Positions 1-6,725 of a stretch of DNA of 64,000 nucleotides are shown in pieces. Every line of letters starts with the position of its first letter. The first letter of the stretch is position 1. Source of the DNA: CAYFLR01 sp964343805 (GTDB taxonomy: Bacteria; Bdellovibrionota_B; Oligoflexia; CAYFLR01); contig CAYFLR010000003.1 in the NCBI GenBank assembly GCA_964343805.1, positions 124,001 to 188,000 of the forward strand, written 5' to 3'. The notes beneath the pieces are model-generated. The model had not been told where the DNA came from and did no database searches. It worked only from the letters and a program-made list of their open reading frames with translations. Position numbers and translations under genes: made by a program.

Positions 1-706
1 TTACAAACCAAGGTTCTAGAATTTGATATCCACTTTTTATTTTTATCGCAAAATGCGGGGGACGGTCTTCCATTCGTTGTCCCATTTTGAAATCCACACC
101 TGCTTTGATTCTTGTAGAAAGGAGTTGTTCTATAGAGAGTTGCAATTGATTGGTATGCAGCTTGAGTGGTCTTCTTTGGTTTTTAAATTTCCAATCAATA
201 TACCACTGCTCTGGTTGCCTGTTTTGGCTATGAGAGAGTGAGGTACTCATGATCGTCATCCCATGATTGAAACTTTTGGAAAGAGATAAATTTCCTTCAG
301 TTCGACGGTAAGGATGATCATTTAGATCAGCAGAGCCTGCTAAGTTCCAATTTAGATCACTCCCTAAATACCCGGTCAAAGAGGTTTGAATCGAATACTC
401 TCTTTTTGTTTCAGTCAATTGACCGAGTGGAAGTTCAACTCCTGTTTTTTGCCTGATCAAAATTGATTCATAGGAGGGAGAAGCATGGTAGAAACTGATA
501 CTGGTATCTAAATTATTTAGAAATCCAGACCAATTCATTCCTATCCTCTGAGAAGTGACTTCATAGTTTTTTACCTCATCCACCGGAGATAGCAGCTTCT
601 GTCTCGCATGGTTAAAATGAGTAAAATACTCGAGTCCCTCTCCCCAAAGTTCATTGGGAAGTATGAGATAGTTTAAAATAATTATCAATGTGCGCAAACG
701 GAACAT
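1..706 (-). CDS. DUF3570-like outer-membrane barrel protein (partial, runs off window edge)
   Basis: The frame is open from an ATG at 706 to base 1 (235 residues), so the C-terminus lies outside the window. After a short hydrophobic signal sequence (FRLRTLIIILNYLIL) the protein is a run of alternating polar/hydrophobic beta strands, as in outer-membrane barrels. The assignment to DUF3570 rests mainly on context: such barrels usually sit next to a DUF4266 lipoprotein and a TlpA-like thioredoxin, as here. Its start overlaps the DUF4266 gene by 22 bp, so it is the third gene of that operon. The function of the family is unknown. Confident that it is coding, moderately confident of the family. 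Confidence 0.75.
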   Translation of the reverse strand, partial: MFRLRTLIIILNYLILPNELWGEGLEYFTHFNHARQKLLSPVDEVKNYEVTSQRIGMNWSGFLNNLDTSISFYHASPSYESILIRQKTGVELPLGQLTETKREYSIQTSLTGYLGSDLNWNLAGSADLNDHPYRRTEGNLSLSKSFNHGMTIMSTSLSHSQNRQPEQWYIDWKFKNQRRPLKLHTNQLQLSIEQLLSTRIKAGVDFKMGQRMEDRPPHFAIKIKSGYQILEPWFV

Positions 707-894
707 GATGCATTCACTCCATTACTCTCTTCATTTAAATTTGTTAGCACCCCTTTGGGAGCTGGTGTCCAGTCTTTAGATAGATTCATAGCCGGATGGT
801 TTAAGATGCTTCTATCTTGAATCTGATAAGTCGTACAACCTGTTGCGGCGATCAAAAAGATGAACCAAACTGCTAAATAGATAACCCTTTTCAT
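685..894 (-). CDS. DUF4266-like small lipoprotein with C-terminal cysteines
   Basis: This is a 69-residue lipoprotein. The signal peptide ends in lipobox AATGC (Cys 20), followed by the HPAM motif typical of DUF4266 and a tail ASCSVCAH with a CxxC pair. Family members usually end in a Gly/Cys-rich tail; here the tail is short. It sits between a TlpA-like thioredoxin gene and the DUF3570-like barrel gene, which suggests that the terminal cysteines are substrates or partners of the thioredoxin (inference). Probably transcribed from the ECF-type promoter near 1547-1572. Confidence 0.75.
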   Translation of the reverse strand: MKRVIYLAVWFIFLIAATGCTTYQIQDRSILNHPAMNLSKDWTPAPKGVLTNLNEESNGVNASCSVCAH

Positions 895-945
895 AGAATG
901 ACTCCCCTATGTAAGCAGAGCCCGCCCTGGGCTCTGCTCATAATT

Positions 946-1458
946 CTATTTAAGAACAATATCTTTGATGGCTTCTACATCCTTGTTGGTCAAAGGACCC
1001 GCTTTTCGGTAAAGAATAGTTTGATTACGATCAAGTACAAAGTAGGTGGGGGTCCGAACCACACTATAAGATTGTTTGGCATCTCTCATACTATCTAAAG
1101 CCACCGGAAAGTTAATGAGCTCTCTATTTCTGCTAACATAACGTCGAACCATCTTCTCATTTCGATCAATGGTGACCATGCGAGTGGTGGCTCTGTGGTT
1201 CACATCTTCGGCTAACTCACTTAAATAAGGGAGACTTTTATGGCAATCTCCACAGAAGATGGATGAGAATTCTAAGATCGTATAGTCCTGGTCATTGCTG
1301 AACGGTTCTCTGATACAACCCGTCATATCGGATTCATTAGGAATTATTTGATCCAGAACCACGCAAGGCGCAGAGTCGCCAACTTCCACAGCTTGTAAGA
1401 AATTGGGAGTGATAGCGAGTAAAATGTAAAGTGATAAAAGTTGAATTGAGTTTTTCAT
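946..1458 (-). CDS. TlpA-like periplasmic thioredoxin
   Basis: A 170-residue protein with an N-terminal signal peptide (MKNSIQLLSLYILLAI... cleaved near LQA-VE) and a thioredoxin fold of the TlpA/ResA type. The redox motif is CGDC (in SIFCGDCHKS), and the cis-proline loop is RTPTYFV. It should act in the periplasm as a thiol reductant or oxidant. CGDC instead of the usual CxPC suggests an altered redox potential (inference). First gene of the leftward operon with DUF4266 and DUF3570; the upstream region carries an ECF-type promoter mirrored with that of the sigma factor gene. Confidence 0.85.
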   Translation of the reverse strand: MKNSIQLLSLYILLAITPNFLQAVEVGDSAPCVVLDQIIPNESDMTGCIREPFSNDQDYTILEFSSIFCGDCHKSLPYLSELAEDVNHRATTRMVTIDRNEKMVRRYVSRNRELINFPVALDSMRDAKQSYSVVRTPTYFVLDRNQTILYRKAGPLTNKDVEAIKDIVLK

Positions 1459-1546
1459 GGTGTTTTCTTCCTTCCATAGTTGGTTAATGAATAAATCTTC
1501 TAAATAGGGCTTTTTTTAACCGGTTTTGTTTCCCAATGTAGACTAC

Positions 1547-1572
1547 TACGAAGAATTTTTTGAAAGGTTACA
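1547..1572 (-). promoter_or_regulatory. Putative ECF-sigma promoter for the TlpA/DUF4266/DUF3570 operon
   Basis: Reading leftward, TGTAACC (1572-1566) is followed by 15 nt and CGTA (1550-1547), about 90 bp before the thioredoxin ATG at 1458. The AAC/CGT layout is typical of ECF-sigma promoters. From memory, Caulobacter SigF, the partner of NrsF, uses a very similar TGTAACC -35 element. The same motif with identical 15-nt spacing faces the opposite way in front of the sigma gene. Confidence 0.6.
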
Positions 1573-1643
1573 TTGTGCGCTTAAAATTGGTGTTTTTTTC
1601 TCAGCCTTGATTCCACCATTTTTAAGCGCACAATGTAACCTTT
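1563..1643. repeat. 30-bp inverted repeat between divergent operons
   Basis: The left arm 1563-1592 and right arm 1614-1643 are reverse complements with one mismatch, separated by 21 bp that begin with a T-run. Each arm ends outward in the sequence TGTAACC (1634-1640 rightward; complement of 1566-1572 leftward). The repeat lies between the divergent thioredoxin and sigma factor operons. It therefore looks like a duplicated, inverted promoter upstream region rather than a terminator. Confidence 0.85.
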
Positions 1644-1659
1644 ACCTAGTGATCACGTA
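1634..1659 (+). promoter_or_regulatory. Putative autoregulated ECF-sigma promoter for the sigma/nrsF operon
   Basis: TGTAACC (1634-1640), a 15-nt spacer and CGTA (1656-1659) mirror the leftward promoter exactly. The sigma factor ATG is at 1714, leaving a 5' leader of about 45 nt. ECF sigma factors commonly recognise their own promoter, so this is the natural autoregulatory site (inference). Confidence 0.6.
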
Positions 1660-1713
1660 TTACTTATATGATATGACCACTGTTGACAGGTTTTATCTGG
1701 TAACGGAGTGAGA

Positions 1714-2241
1714 ATGAACGAAAAGTCCAAACGGTGGTCTCAGCTGATGGTAAAAACCCAGCAGGGTGACAAGGAGAGCTTTCGTATCCTGTTACAGGAG
1801 ATAAAACCGAGTTTAACCGGCTTTATAAAAAAGAAAACCACTCACGCTCATGACTGGGAGGATATTTATCAAGAGGTGTTAATGAAGATATTTGCTGCCC
1901 GTCATACTTATCAACCCGATTTACTTTTCGAGAGTTGGATGTTTGCTATCGCCAAAAATACCGCTATTGATCATTTTCGAAAAATGGATCGGAGAAAGGA
2001 AAGTGGTGTGGAAATGATCGAAGAAGTGGCAGGTGGCAGTTTTCAACATCAAGGGGATGTTTCTCTCGCTTTAAAAAGGGTGGATGAAAAATTATCTCCG
2101 GAGCAGAAAAGAGCTCTTTCGTTGGTAAAAATTAAAGGACTTTCGGTCAAAGAGGCTGCCAAGATAGAAAATATCTCTACATCTGCTTTAAAAGTGCGAG
2201 TCCATAGGGCTTATGCCGTGTTTAAAGAGTTTTTCAGCTAG
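1714..2241 (+). CDS. ECF-family RNA polymerase sigma factor
   Basis: A sigma-70 family factor of about 175 residues. Region 2 contains DWEDIYQEVLMKIF and FESWMFAIAKNTAIDHFRK (core binding and -10 recognition). Region 4 is the helix-turn-helix GLSVKEAAKIENISTSALKVRVHRA (-35 recognition), seen in two parts. The ATG at 1714 is preferred over a GTG two codons upstream because GGAG at 1705-1708 is 5 nt away from it. The next gene is a six-helix anti-sigma protein of the NrsF type, so this is a SigF-like factor held at the membrane until a signal arrives. Confidence 0.93.
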   Translation: MNEKSKRWSQLMVKTQQGDKESFRILLQEIKPSLTGFIKKKTTHAHDWEDIYQEVLMKIFAARHTYQPDLLFESWMFAIAKNTAIDHFRKMDRRKESGVEMIEEVAGGSFQHQGDVSLALKRVDEKLSPEQKRALSLVKIKGLSVKEAAKIENISTSALKVRVHRAYAVFKEFFS

Positions 2242-2251
2242 AGGAGTTAGA

Positions 2252-2962
2252 GTGTCAATTGATAAACTTGAAAATCAATTAATCGATCAACTTACCCCTG
2301 TTAAAGTGGTGTCACCACGGAACCTTGTGGTTCTATTTTATGGGATTTCTACCTTTATCAGTATTGCTGTATTATTAGCTATAGGAGTTCGCCCTGATCT
2401 TTTTCTACCAACCTTTAGTTGGGATATCCTTATTTATCTCGCTGGCTTTATGATCGGAGGAATTTTTCTAGGGTATTACTTAATTCAACTAGCCATTCCA
2501 GGTAAATGCCAAAACTTACTCAGGCTGTTGTTAGTGGGGTTAGGTCTTCTGCTGGGAGGAATGGCTCTGTTTATGATACAGCCATTGCTAAATGAAGATT
2601 TGAATCTTTTTGATAGCACATTGCACTCTTTGGCTTGGGCCCATGTCCATGATGGCTATATGTGTACGCTTATAACCATATTGAGTTCCCTCTCTGTTAT
2701 AGGCGGTGTATCATGGATTCTTACCCGACTGACAGTTCTCTACCCCACCTACCTAGCTTTACTACTTACTATTTGTAGTGTCTCTATCGGCTCTTTGGTG
2801 AGTGCTTTTCATTGCTCTTTAGACACATTCTCTCATCGGTTTATGGGTCACAGTATTTTGGTTTTGTTAGGCGGAATTTTAGTTTGGCCCTTGGTGACTC
2901 TTTGGCTAAAGCATCTGATTCGCAGACAGGAAAGTGCCAAATTAGAGGTAGGGGATATGTAA
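2252..2962 (+). CDS. NrsF-type (DUF1109) membrane anti-sigma factor
   Basis: About 236 residues with six predicted membrane helices and a short cytoplasmic N-terminus, matching DUF1109/NrsF anti-sigma proteins. The GTG at 2252 is chosen because GAGGAG lies 5 nt upstream; the frame also extends upstream into the sigma gene but lacks a good ribosome site there. Cysteines in HVHDGYMC and FHCSLDTFSH fit the two conserved sensory cysteines reported in NrsF of Caulobacter (from memory). It presumably binds the sigma factor encoded just upstream and releases it on oxidative or metal stress. The 3' end overlaps the convergent kinase gene by 21 bp. Confidence 0.85.
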   Translation: MSIDKLENQLIDQLTPVKVVSPRNLVVLFYGISTFISIAVLLAIGVRPDLFLPTFSWDILIYLAGFMIGGIFLGYYLIQLAIPGKCQNLLRLLLVGLGLLLGGMALFMIQPLLNEDLNLFDSTLHSLAWAHVHDGYMCTLITILSSLSVIGGVSWILTRLTVLYPTYLALLLTICSVSIGSLVSAFHCSLDTFSHRFMGHSILVLLGGILVWPLVTLWLKHLIRRQESAKLEVGDM

Positions 2963-4090
2963 GGTTATTTCAGTTCCCTCTTTAGGTTTTGAATTAATTT
3001 TAAACTCACCTCCTATAGAGTTGACTCTCTCTTTTACATTAAATAGCCCAAAATGATGGCCATCTCTATTAAGGTGATCCTTATCAAATCCGACCCCATT
3101 ATCTTTAATAGTTATTAGTATATTGTGTGCAGGTTGTGAAACACTAATGAGGATTTCATTGGCTTTGGAATGTTTGATGGAATTGTGCAGTAACTCTTTC
3201 ACGACTTGATAAATAAGGACATGGCGGTCTTTGTTGAGTTTTCTTCCTTGGATATTCATATTTAGAAGTATTTTACCAGGGAAGTTTTCCTGTTGGCTTT
3301 TTGTTAGCTGAGGAAGAGCTCCCTCAAAACCAAGCTCATGTAAGCTAGGAGGGCTCAGCTCAAATATGAGTTTACGTAGGCCCTGCAAATTAGTACTGAG
3401 TAAGTTTGAGATATCTTTGAGAGTTTCTTGGTCTTCATGAGAGAGTTTAGTACTGTTGATACTTTGGAGTTTAAGTCTTGCTGCCACTAATTCTTGGCAG
3501 GTGTGGTCATGGAGGCCGAGAGCAATCCGATGCCTTTCACTTTCTTCTGCTATAGTTAACTGATTGGCGAGATCCTTTAACTGTTTGTTATAAAGATCAA
3601 TTTGTTGTTGGCTAGAGAGGAGTGGGGTTATGTCTTTGAAAATCCCCATGAGGCAGGCAGATTTGTTATATGTAACAGGGCTGCTATTGATATCAACATA
3701 TGTGGTCTCGCCATTTTTCTGCAAGCAAGGTATATTCTTGGCAGTACTACGGGTCCCTTGCGCCATAAGTTCAAATTGACTCTTGATATATGGCATATCC
3801 TTGCTGGCATGGAGTTCTCTAATATTCTTACCTTTCATCTCCTGGATAGAGTATCCAAACATAGAGTTTAATGCCTGGTTGCTATATTTTAAATTGAGGC
3901 TCGCTATCTCAACTATGGCGATCCCATCGTTAAAGGTATCGAATAGTTGGTCATTGTCGATTTTGTCTCTGGGACGGGATGATTGCTGCCTAAGGCTTAA
4001 ATAGAGACTTTTAAAGAGCCATAGAAAAGCTATTTGAGATAAAATGAATAGGAAGAGGGTTGAAATACTCATATTTAATAAATTCGCCAT
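2942..4090 (-). CDS. Membrane PAS histidine kinase, NarX/DegS type (HisKA_3)
   Basis: 382 residues: an N-terminal membrane helix (LFLFILSQIAFLWLF), a PAS domain at about 45-160 (DGIAIVEIASLNLKYSNQ... GIFKDIT), a short coiled coil, a HisKA_3 dimerisation helix with the phospho-acceptor His in ERHRIALGLHDHTCQEL, and a HATPase_c domain with KELLHNSIKHS (N box) and DNGVGFD (G1). Such kinases signal to NarL/FixJ response regulators, but none is encoded in this window, so it is an orphan. It overlaps the upstream lipoprotein gene by 16 bp and may be co-transcribed with it. Confidence 0.9.
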   Translation of the reverse strand: MANLLNMSISTLFLFILSQIAFLWLFKSLYLSLRQQSSRPRDKIDNDQLFDTFNDGIAIVEIASLNLKYSNQALNSMFGYSIQEMKGKNIRELHASKDMPYIKSQFELMAQGTRSTAKNIPCLQKNGETTYVDINSSPVTYNKSACLMGIFKDITPLLSSQQQIDLYNKQLKDLANQLTIAEESERHRIALGLHDHTCQELVAARLKLQSINSTKLSHEDQETLKDISNLLSTNLQGLRKLIFELSPPSLHELGFEGALPQLTKSQQENFPGKILLNMNIQGRKLNKDRHVLIYQVVKELLHNSIKHSKANEILISVSQPAHNILITIKDNGVGFDKDHLNRDGHHFGLFNVKERVNSIGGEFKINSKPKEGTEITLHIPYL

Positions 4091-5295
4091 CCTCCCAGCA
4101 CTTTACAGCTTTCACATTTCTCCATTTTTATACTAGAGGCTTTATCATTGAAGTTACCACTTTGACCTTTGAGTTTAACATTGGTGAGAGAGTTCATGTT
4201 AAAAGGTCCTGAAATCTCAACATGAGTTCCTAGTCCTTCTTTCAGGGAGTAGAGATGGATACGATATCCTGCCTTCACTTTCAGTGAGGTTATTACTTTA
4301 TCCCAATCGCGACAAAGCCCTAAAAAGAACATCCAGGAAGAGCACTTTTCTGGAACATAGATCACATCGTCTAAATCAACCACTTCCTTTTCAAAAAGAG
4401 CTTCTTTGTAGTTACCACTAAAGTCGGCGTGTTGGTAATAGATGACTGCTACTGCATTTTTCTCTTTTTCCTCCTCTTTGCTTTCGGAATCTTCATCTTC
4501 ATCGTTATCGTCCAATAGATACCAAACCAATAAGACGATAAGAGCGACGCCAACAATTAAACTGCCCAAGGTGGTTTCTGAAGAACGAAGATTCAGTTGA
4601 TTGGCCTCTTTCCACTCTTCGGGAGTGAGATTAAAGTCAATTTTAGGTTGATCTACAGGAGATTCAAGGTGATCTACTATATTATGAATGATTTTCTGAC
4701 TTTGACGAATGGATTGCTCAAAGAGTCCTGCTTTATGTTTGAAAGTCTCAAGAAGTTGGTAAAGGTAATTCTGTTGATCCTCTTCTAATCGCTCAATTAG
4801 ATCCTTTCCTGTTTGATGACTTACTGAGGGGTGCTTAACAAAACTACTAAAAAATGAACTAAGTAAAGAGTCTTCCATTTCATATATTATATTAACAATC
4901 GGATTAGAGGGTAGCATATCCCTAGGGTCTATATTTAATACACGTAATAGAATTTGCTTTGAGTCAATAATATATTTTCTAAGTATTTCCTCGGTTTGTT
5001 TTTGGTCTCCTTGTTGATAGGCAAGAAGTAGATCATCAATCCTTTGCTTTTCTATTCTTAGTATATCGAGTGTAGCCTGATTTGGTTTAGAGGTCCTTTG
5101 GTAACCCGTCTCTTTAGACTTATTTTGTAGCCAAATAGAGAAGAAGTCATAGATATTCCCCTCTGGAATATCTGAAGAAATTTGAGGGTCAGTTGGAGGA
5201 GTGGAGGAGTCTGTACATTGGTGAAGGGGGAGAACTAAGAGAGAATAAATACAGATTAAAGTAGTAAAGGACTTCATTCTTTTATTAAATTTCAT
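4075..5295 (-). CDS. Lipoprotein with C-terminal beta-gamma-crystallin-like domain
   Basis: About 406 residues from the ATG at 5295, chosen because it gives a proper signal peptide ending at lipobox PLHQC; the longer frame start would bury it. An alpha-helical middle part (EEILRKYIIDSKQILLRVL...) is followed by a membrane helix (GSLIVGVALIVLLVWYLL) and a highly acidic linker. The C-terminal domain of about 110 residues starts VIYYQHADFSGNYKEA and ends with FNDKASSIKM. NDKASS fits the calcium-binding (N/D)(N/D)xx(S/T)S motif of microbial beta-gamma-crystallins. A C-terminal CESC pair may form a disulfide. Function unknown; calcium-stabilised envelope protein is an inference. Confidence 0.75.
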   Translation of the reverse strand: MKFNKRMKSFTTLICIYSLLVLPLHQCTDSSTPPTDPQISSDIPEGNIYDFFSIWLQNKSKETGYQRTSKPNQATLDILRIEKQRIDDLLLAYQQGDQKQTEEILRKYIIDSKQILLRVLNIDPRDMLPSNPIVNIIYEMEDSLLSSFFSSFVKHPSVSHQTGKDLIERLEEDQQNYLYQLLETFKHKAGLFEQSIRQSQKIIHNIVDHLESPVDQPKIDFNLTPEEWKEANQLNLRSSETTLGSLIVGVALIVLLVWYLLDDNDEDEDSESKEEEKEKNAVAVIYYQHADFSGNYKEALFEKEVVDLDDVIYVPEKCSSWMFFLGLCRDWDKVITSLKVKAGYRIHLYSLKEGLGTHVEISGPFNMNSLTNVKLKGQSGNFNDKASSIKMEKCESCKVLGGWRIY

Positions 5296-5418
5296 ACTAT
5301 CATCCCCAGTGATTTCTTGCTCTGTTTGATTCGAGCCTATTATAATCATATAAAAAGGCGCTTGTCTAATGCTCATGCATTGAACGCCGGTCCTCTTGTT
5401 AAAATAATAATACATAAT

Positions 5419-5445
5419 TTGACAAAATCCAAAAAATATTATAAA
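5419..5445 (+). promoter_or_regulatory. Possible sigma-70 promoter for the 5487 gene
   Basis: A perfect TTGACA (5419-5424) is followed 15 nt later by TATAAA (5440-5445). The spacer is shorter than the optimum of 17, so strength is uncertain. Confidence 0.4.
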
Positions 5446-5486
5446 CGGATGCCACTTAGTGTGACTTTATAAATAAGGGGATGGTA

Positions 5487-6287
5487 ATGAGAAAGGGCTT
5501 TTCTCAATTTTTTATCTTTTTACTGATAGGGGGATTTTTCGGAATTTCCGGAATTTTTGCCGAACCACTGGTTCCCAGTTCTTACTGTTCTTTTGAAGAT
5601 CAAGCCAAAATCTACGGAACTTGGATCGATGAAGAGGGCTTAATTCATTCCCATTACTATGAAGATAATAGCTACCCTTTAGATGGTTTTTCCCTTTTTT
5701 CAGGTGAATTTGAAGAGATGATCTGTGGAGGATTTAATCCCGGTTGCTCTATTTCAAGTGTGACGTGTCTATACGATATCACCAATCAGCACATGATTAG
5801 TCTTTTTGGGGAACCCCGACGATATTGGCGTCACAACTATCAAATTTTAGGTGATGGCAGACTTCTGCTCGGCTATGAAGATGGCGTTTGGCTCTACAAT
5901 CCTCTAGATGGAGTTAAAGAGCAGGTGGTAATGGGAGAAGAACTTGGATCCGAGTTTCGAGTGGATCTGGTACCTTATGATCAAGATCGTTTTGTTTATA
6001 CCTACATAAACGAAACAGGACACGAAGAGTTGTGGAGTTATAGCTTACAGGATAGAAAATCCTTTCAGATCCTACCCGATACCATCGAACCGGGGGGACA
6101 ACTGTCTTGGAATTTTAATAAAAAAGGTAAATTGTTAATAACAGCCACTCAACCTGGCTCCTCTGCATCAAATACATCTACTTGTGCAAATGGATATACT
6201 ACCTACAAGGAATATTCTGCCAAGTACCCCTATGTTGGATTAGCTAAAAAGGTAAAAGAAAAAGAAGAGTGCACTTCAAGTTTCTAA
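5487..6287 (+). CDS. Secreted protein of unknown function
   Basis: About 266 residues with a clear signal peptide (FFIFLLIGGFFGISGIFA). The second ATG (5487) is preferred because AAGGGG is 6 nt upstream of it, whereas the first ATG abuts that ribosome site. The mature part has several cysteines (YCSFED, MICGGFNPGCSISSVTCLY, a late TCANGY) and short repeated beta-strand segments such as GDGRLLLGYEDGVWLYN and QLSWNFNKKGKLLIT that resemble propeller blades. No family recognised. The next gene follows after 9 bp, so the two are probably one transcript. Confidence 0.7.
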   Translation: MRKGFSQFFIFLLIGGFFGISGIFAEPLVPSSYCSFEDQAKIYGTWIDEEGLIHSHYYEDNSYPLDGFSLFSGEFEEMICGGFNPGCSISSVTCLYDITNQHMISLFGEPRRYWRHNYQILGDGRLLLGYEDGVWLYNPLDGVKEQVVMGEELGSEFRVDLVPYDQDRFVYTYINETGHEELWSYSLQDRKSFQILPDTIEPGGQLSWNFNKKGKLLITATQPGSSASNTSTCANGYTTYKEYSAKYPYVGLAKKVKEKEECTSSF

Positions 6288-6296
6288 GGAGAAATT

Positions 6297-6725
6297 ATGT
6301 TAACGTTGGTCAAACTAACTCTAGTGAGTAGTCTTTTATTATCTTCTCAGCTGTTTGCTGCAGATCGAGTTACAATTAGTAAGAAAAGTGCTAAGAAAGA
6401 GGCTCTCTCTTTAATAAAAAAAGTAAGCGGTAAAAGTAAGTTTGCTTTCACAGCCGATCATAATTTAGTAATTAGCATTACTGGAAAGAAGAAGCCCAAT
6501 CATGGGAAACTGCGTGGGGATAAAAAAGCTCTTTCTGCTGGATACATTGAGTTAAAGTGGGATGGTGATAAAATCAGTTCTGTTTATCTAGATAATAGAT
6601 CTGGTCATGTTTGCCCTACATATGAGAGCTTAGCCTCGGTTTTCTCATTCTTAGTAGAAAAACTGGGTGTCCAGAGTCAAGTTCAGTTGACCTACAATCC
6701 TAATCTCAAAAAGTGCAATAAATAG
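6297..6725 (+). CDS. Small secreted basic protein of unknown function
   Basis: 142 residues with a signal peptide ending SSQLFA-AD, an AAGGAG ribosome site 5 nt before the ATG, and a Lys-rich mature part. Two cysteines (GHVCPT and the C-terminal KKCNK) may form a disulfide. No family recognised. It directly abuts the convergent large gene that ends at 6726. Confidence 0.65.
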   Translation: MLTLVKLTLVSSLLLSSQLFAADRVTISKKSAKKEALSLIKKVSGKSKFAFTADHNLVISITGKKKPNHGKLRGDKKALSAGYIELKWDGDKISSVYLDNRSGHVCPTYESLASVFSFLVEKLGVQSQVQLTYNPNLKKCNK

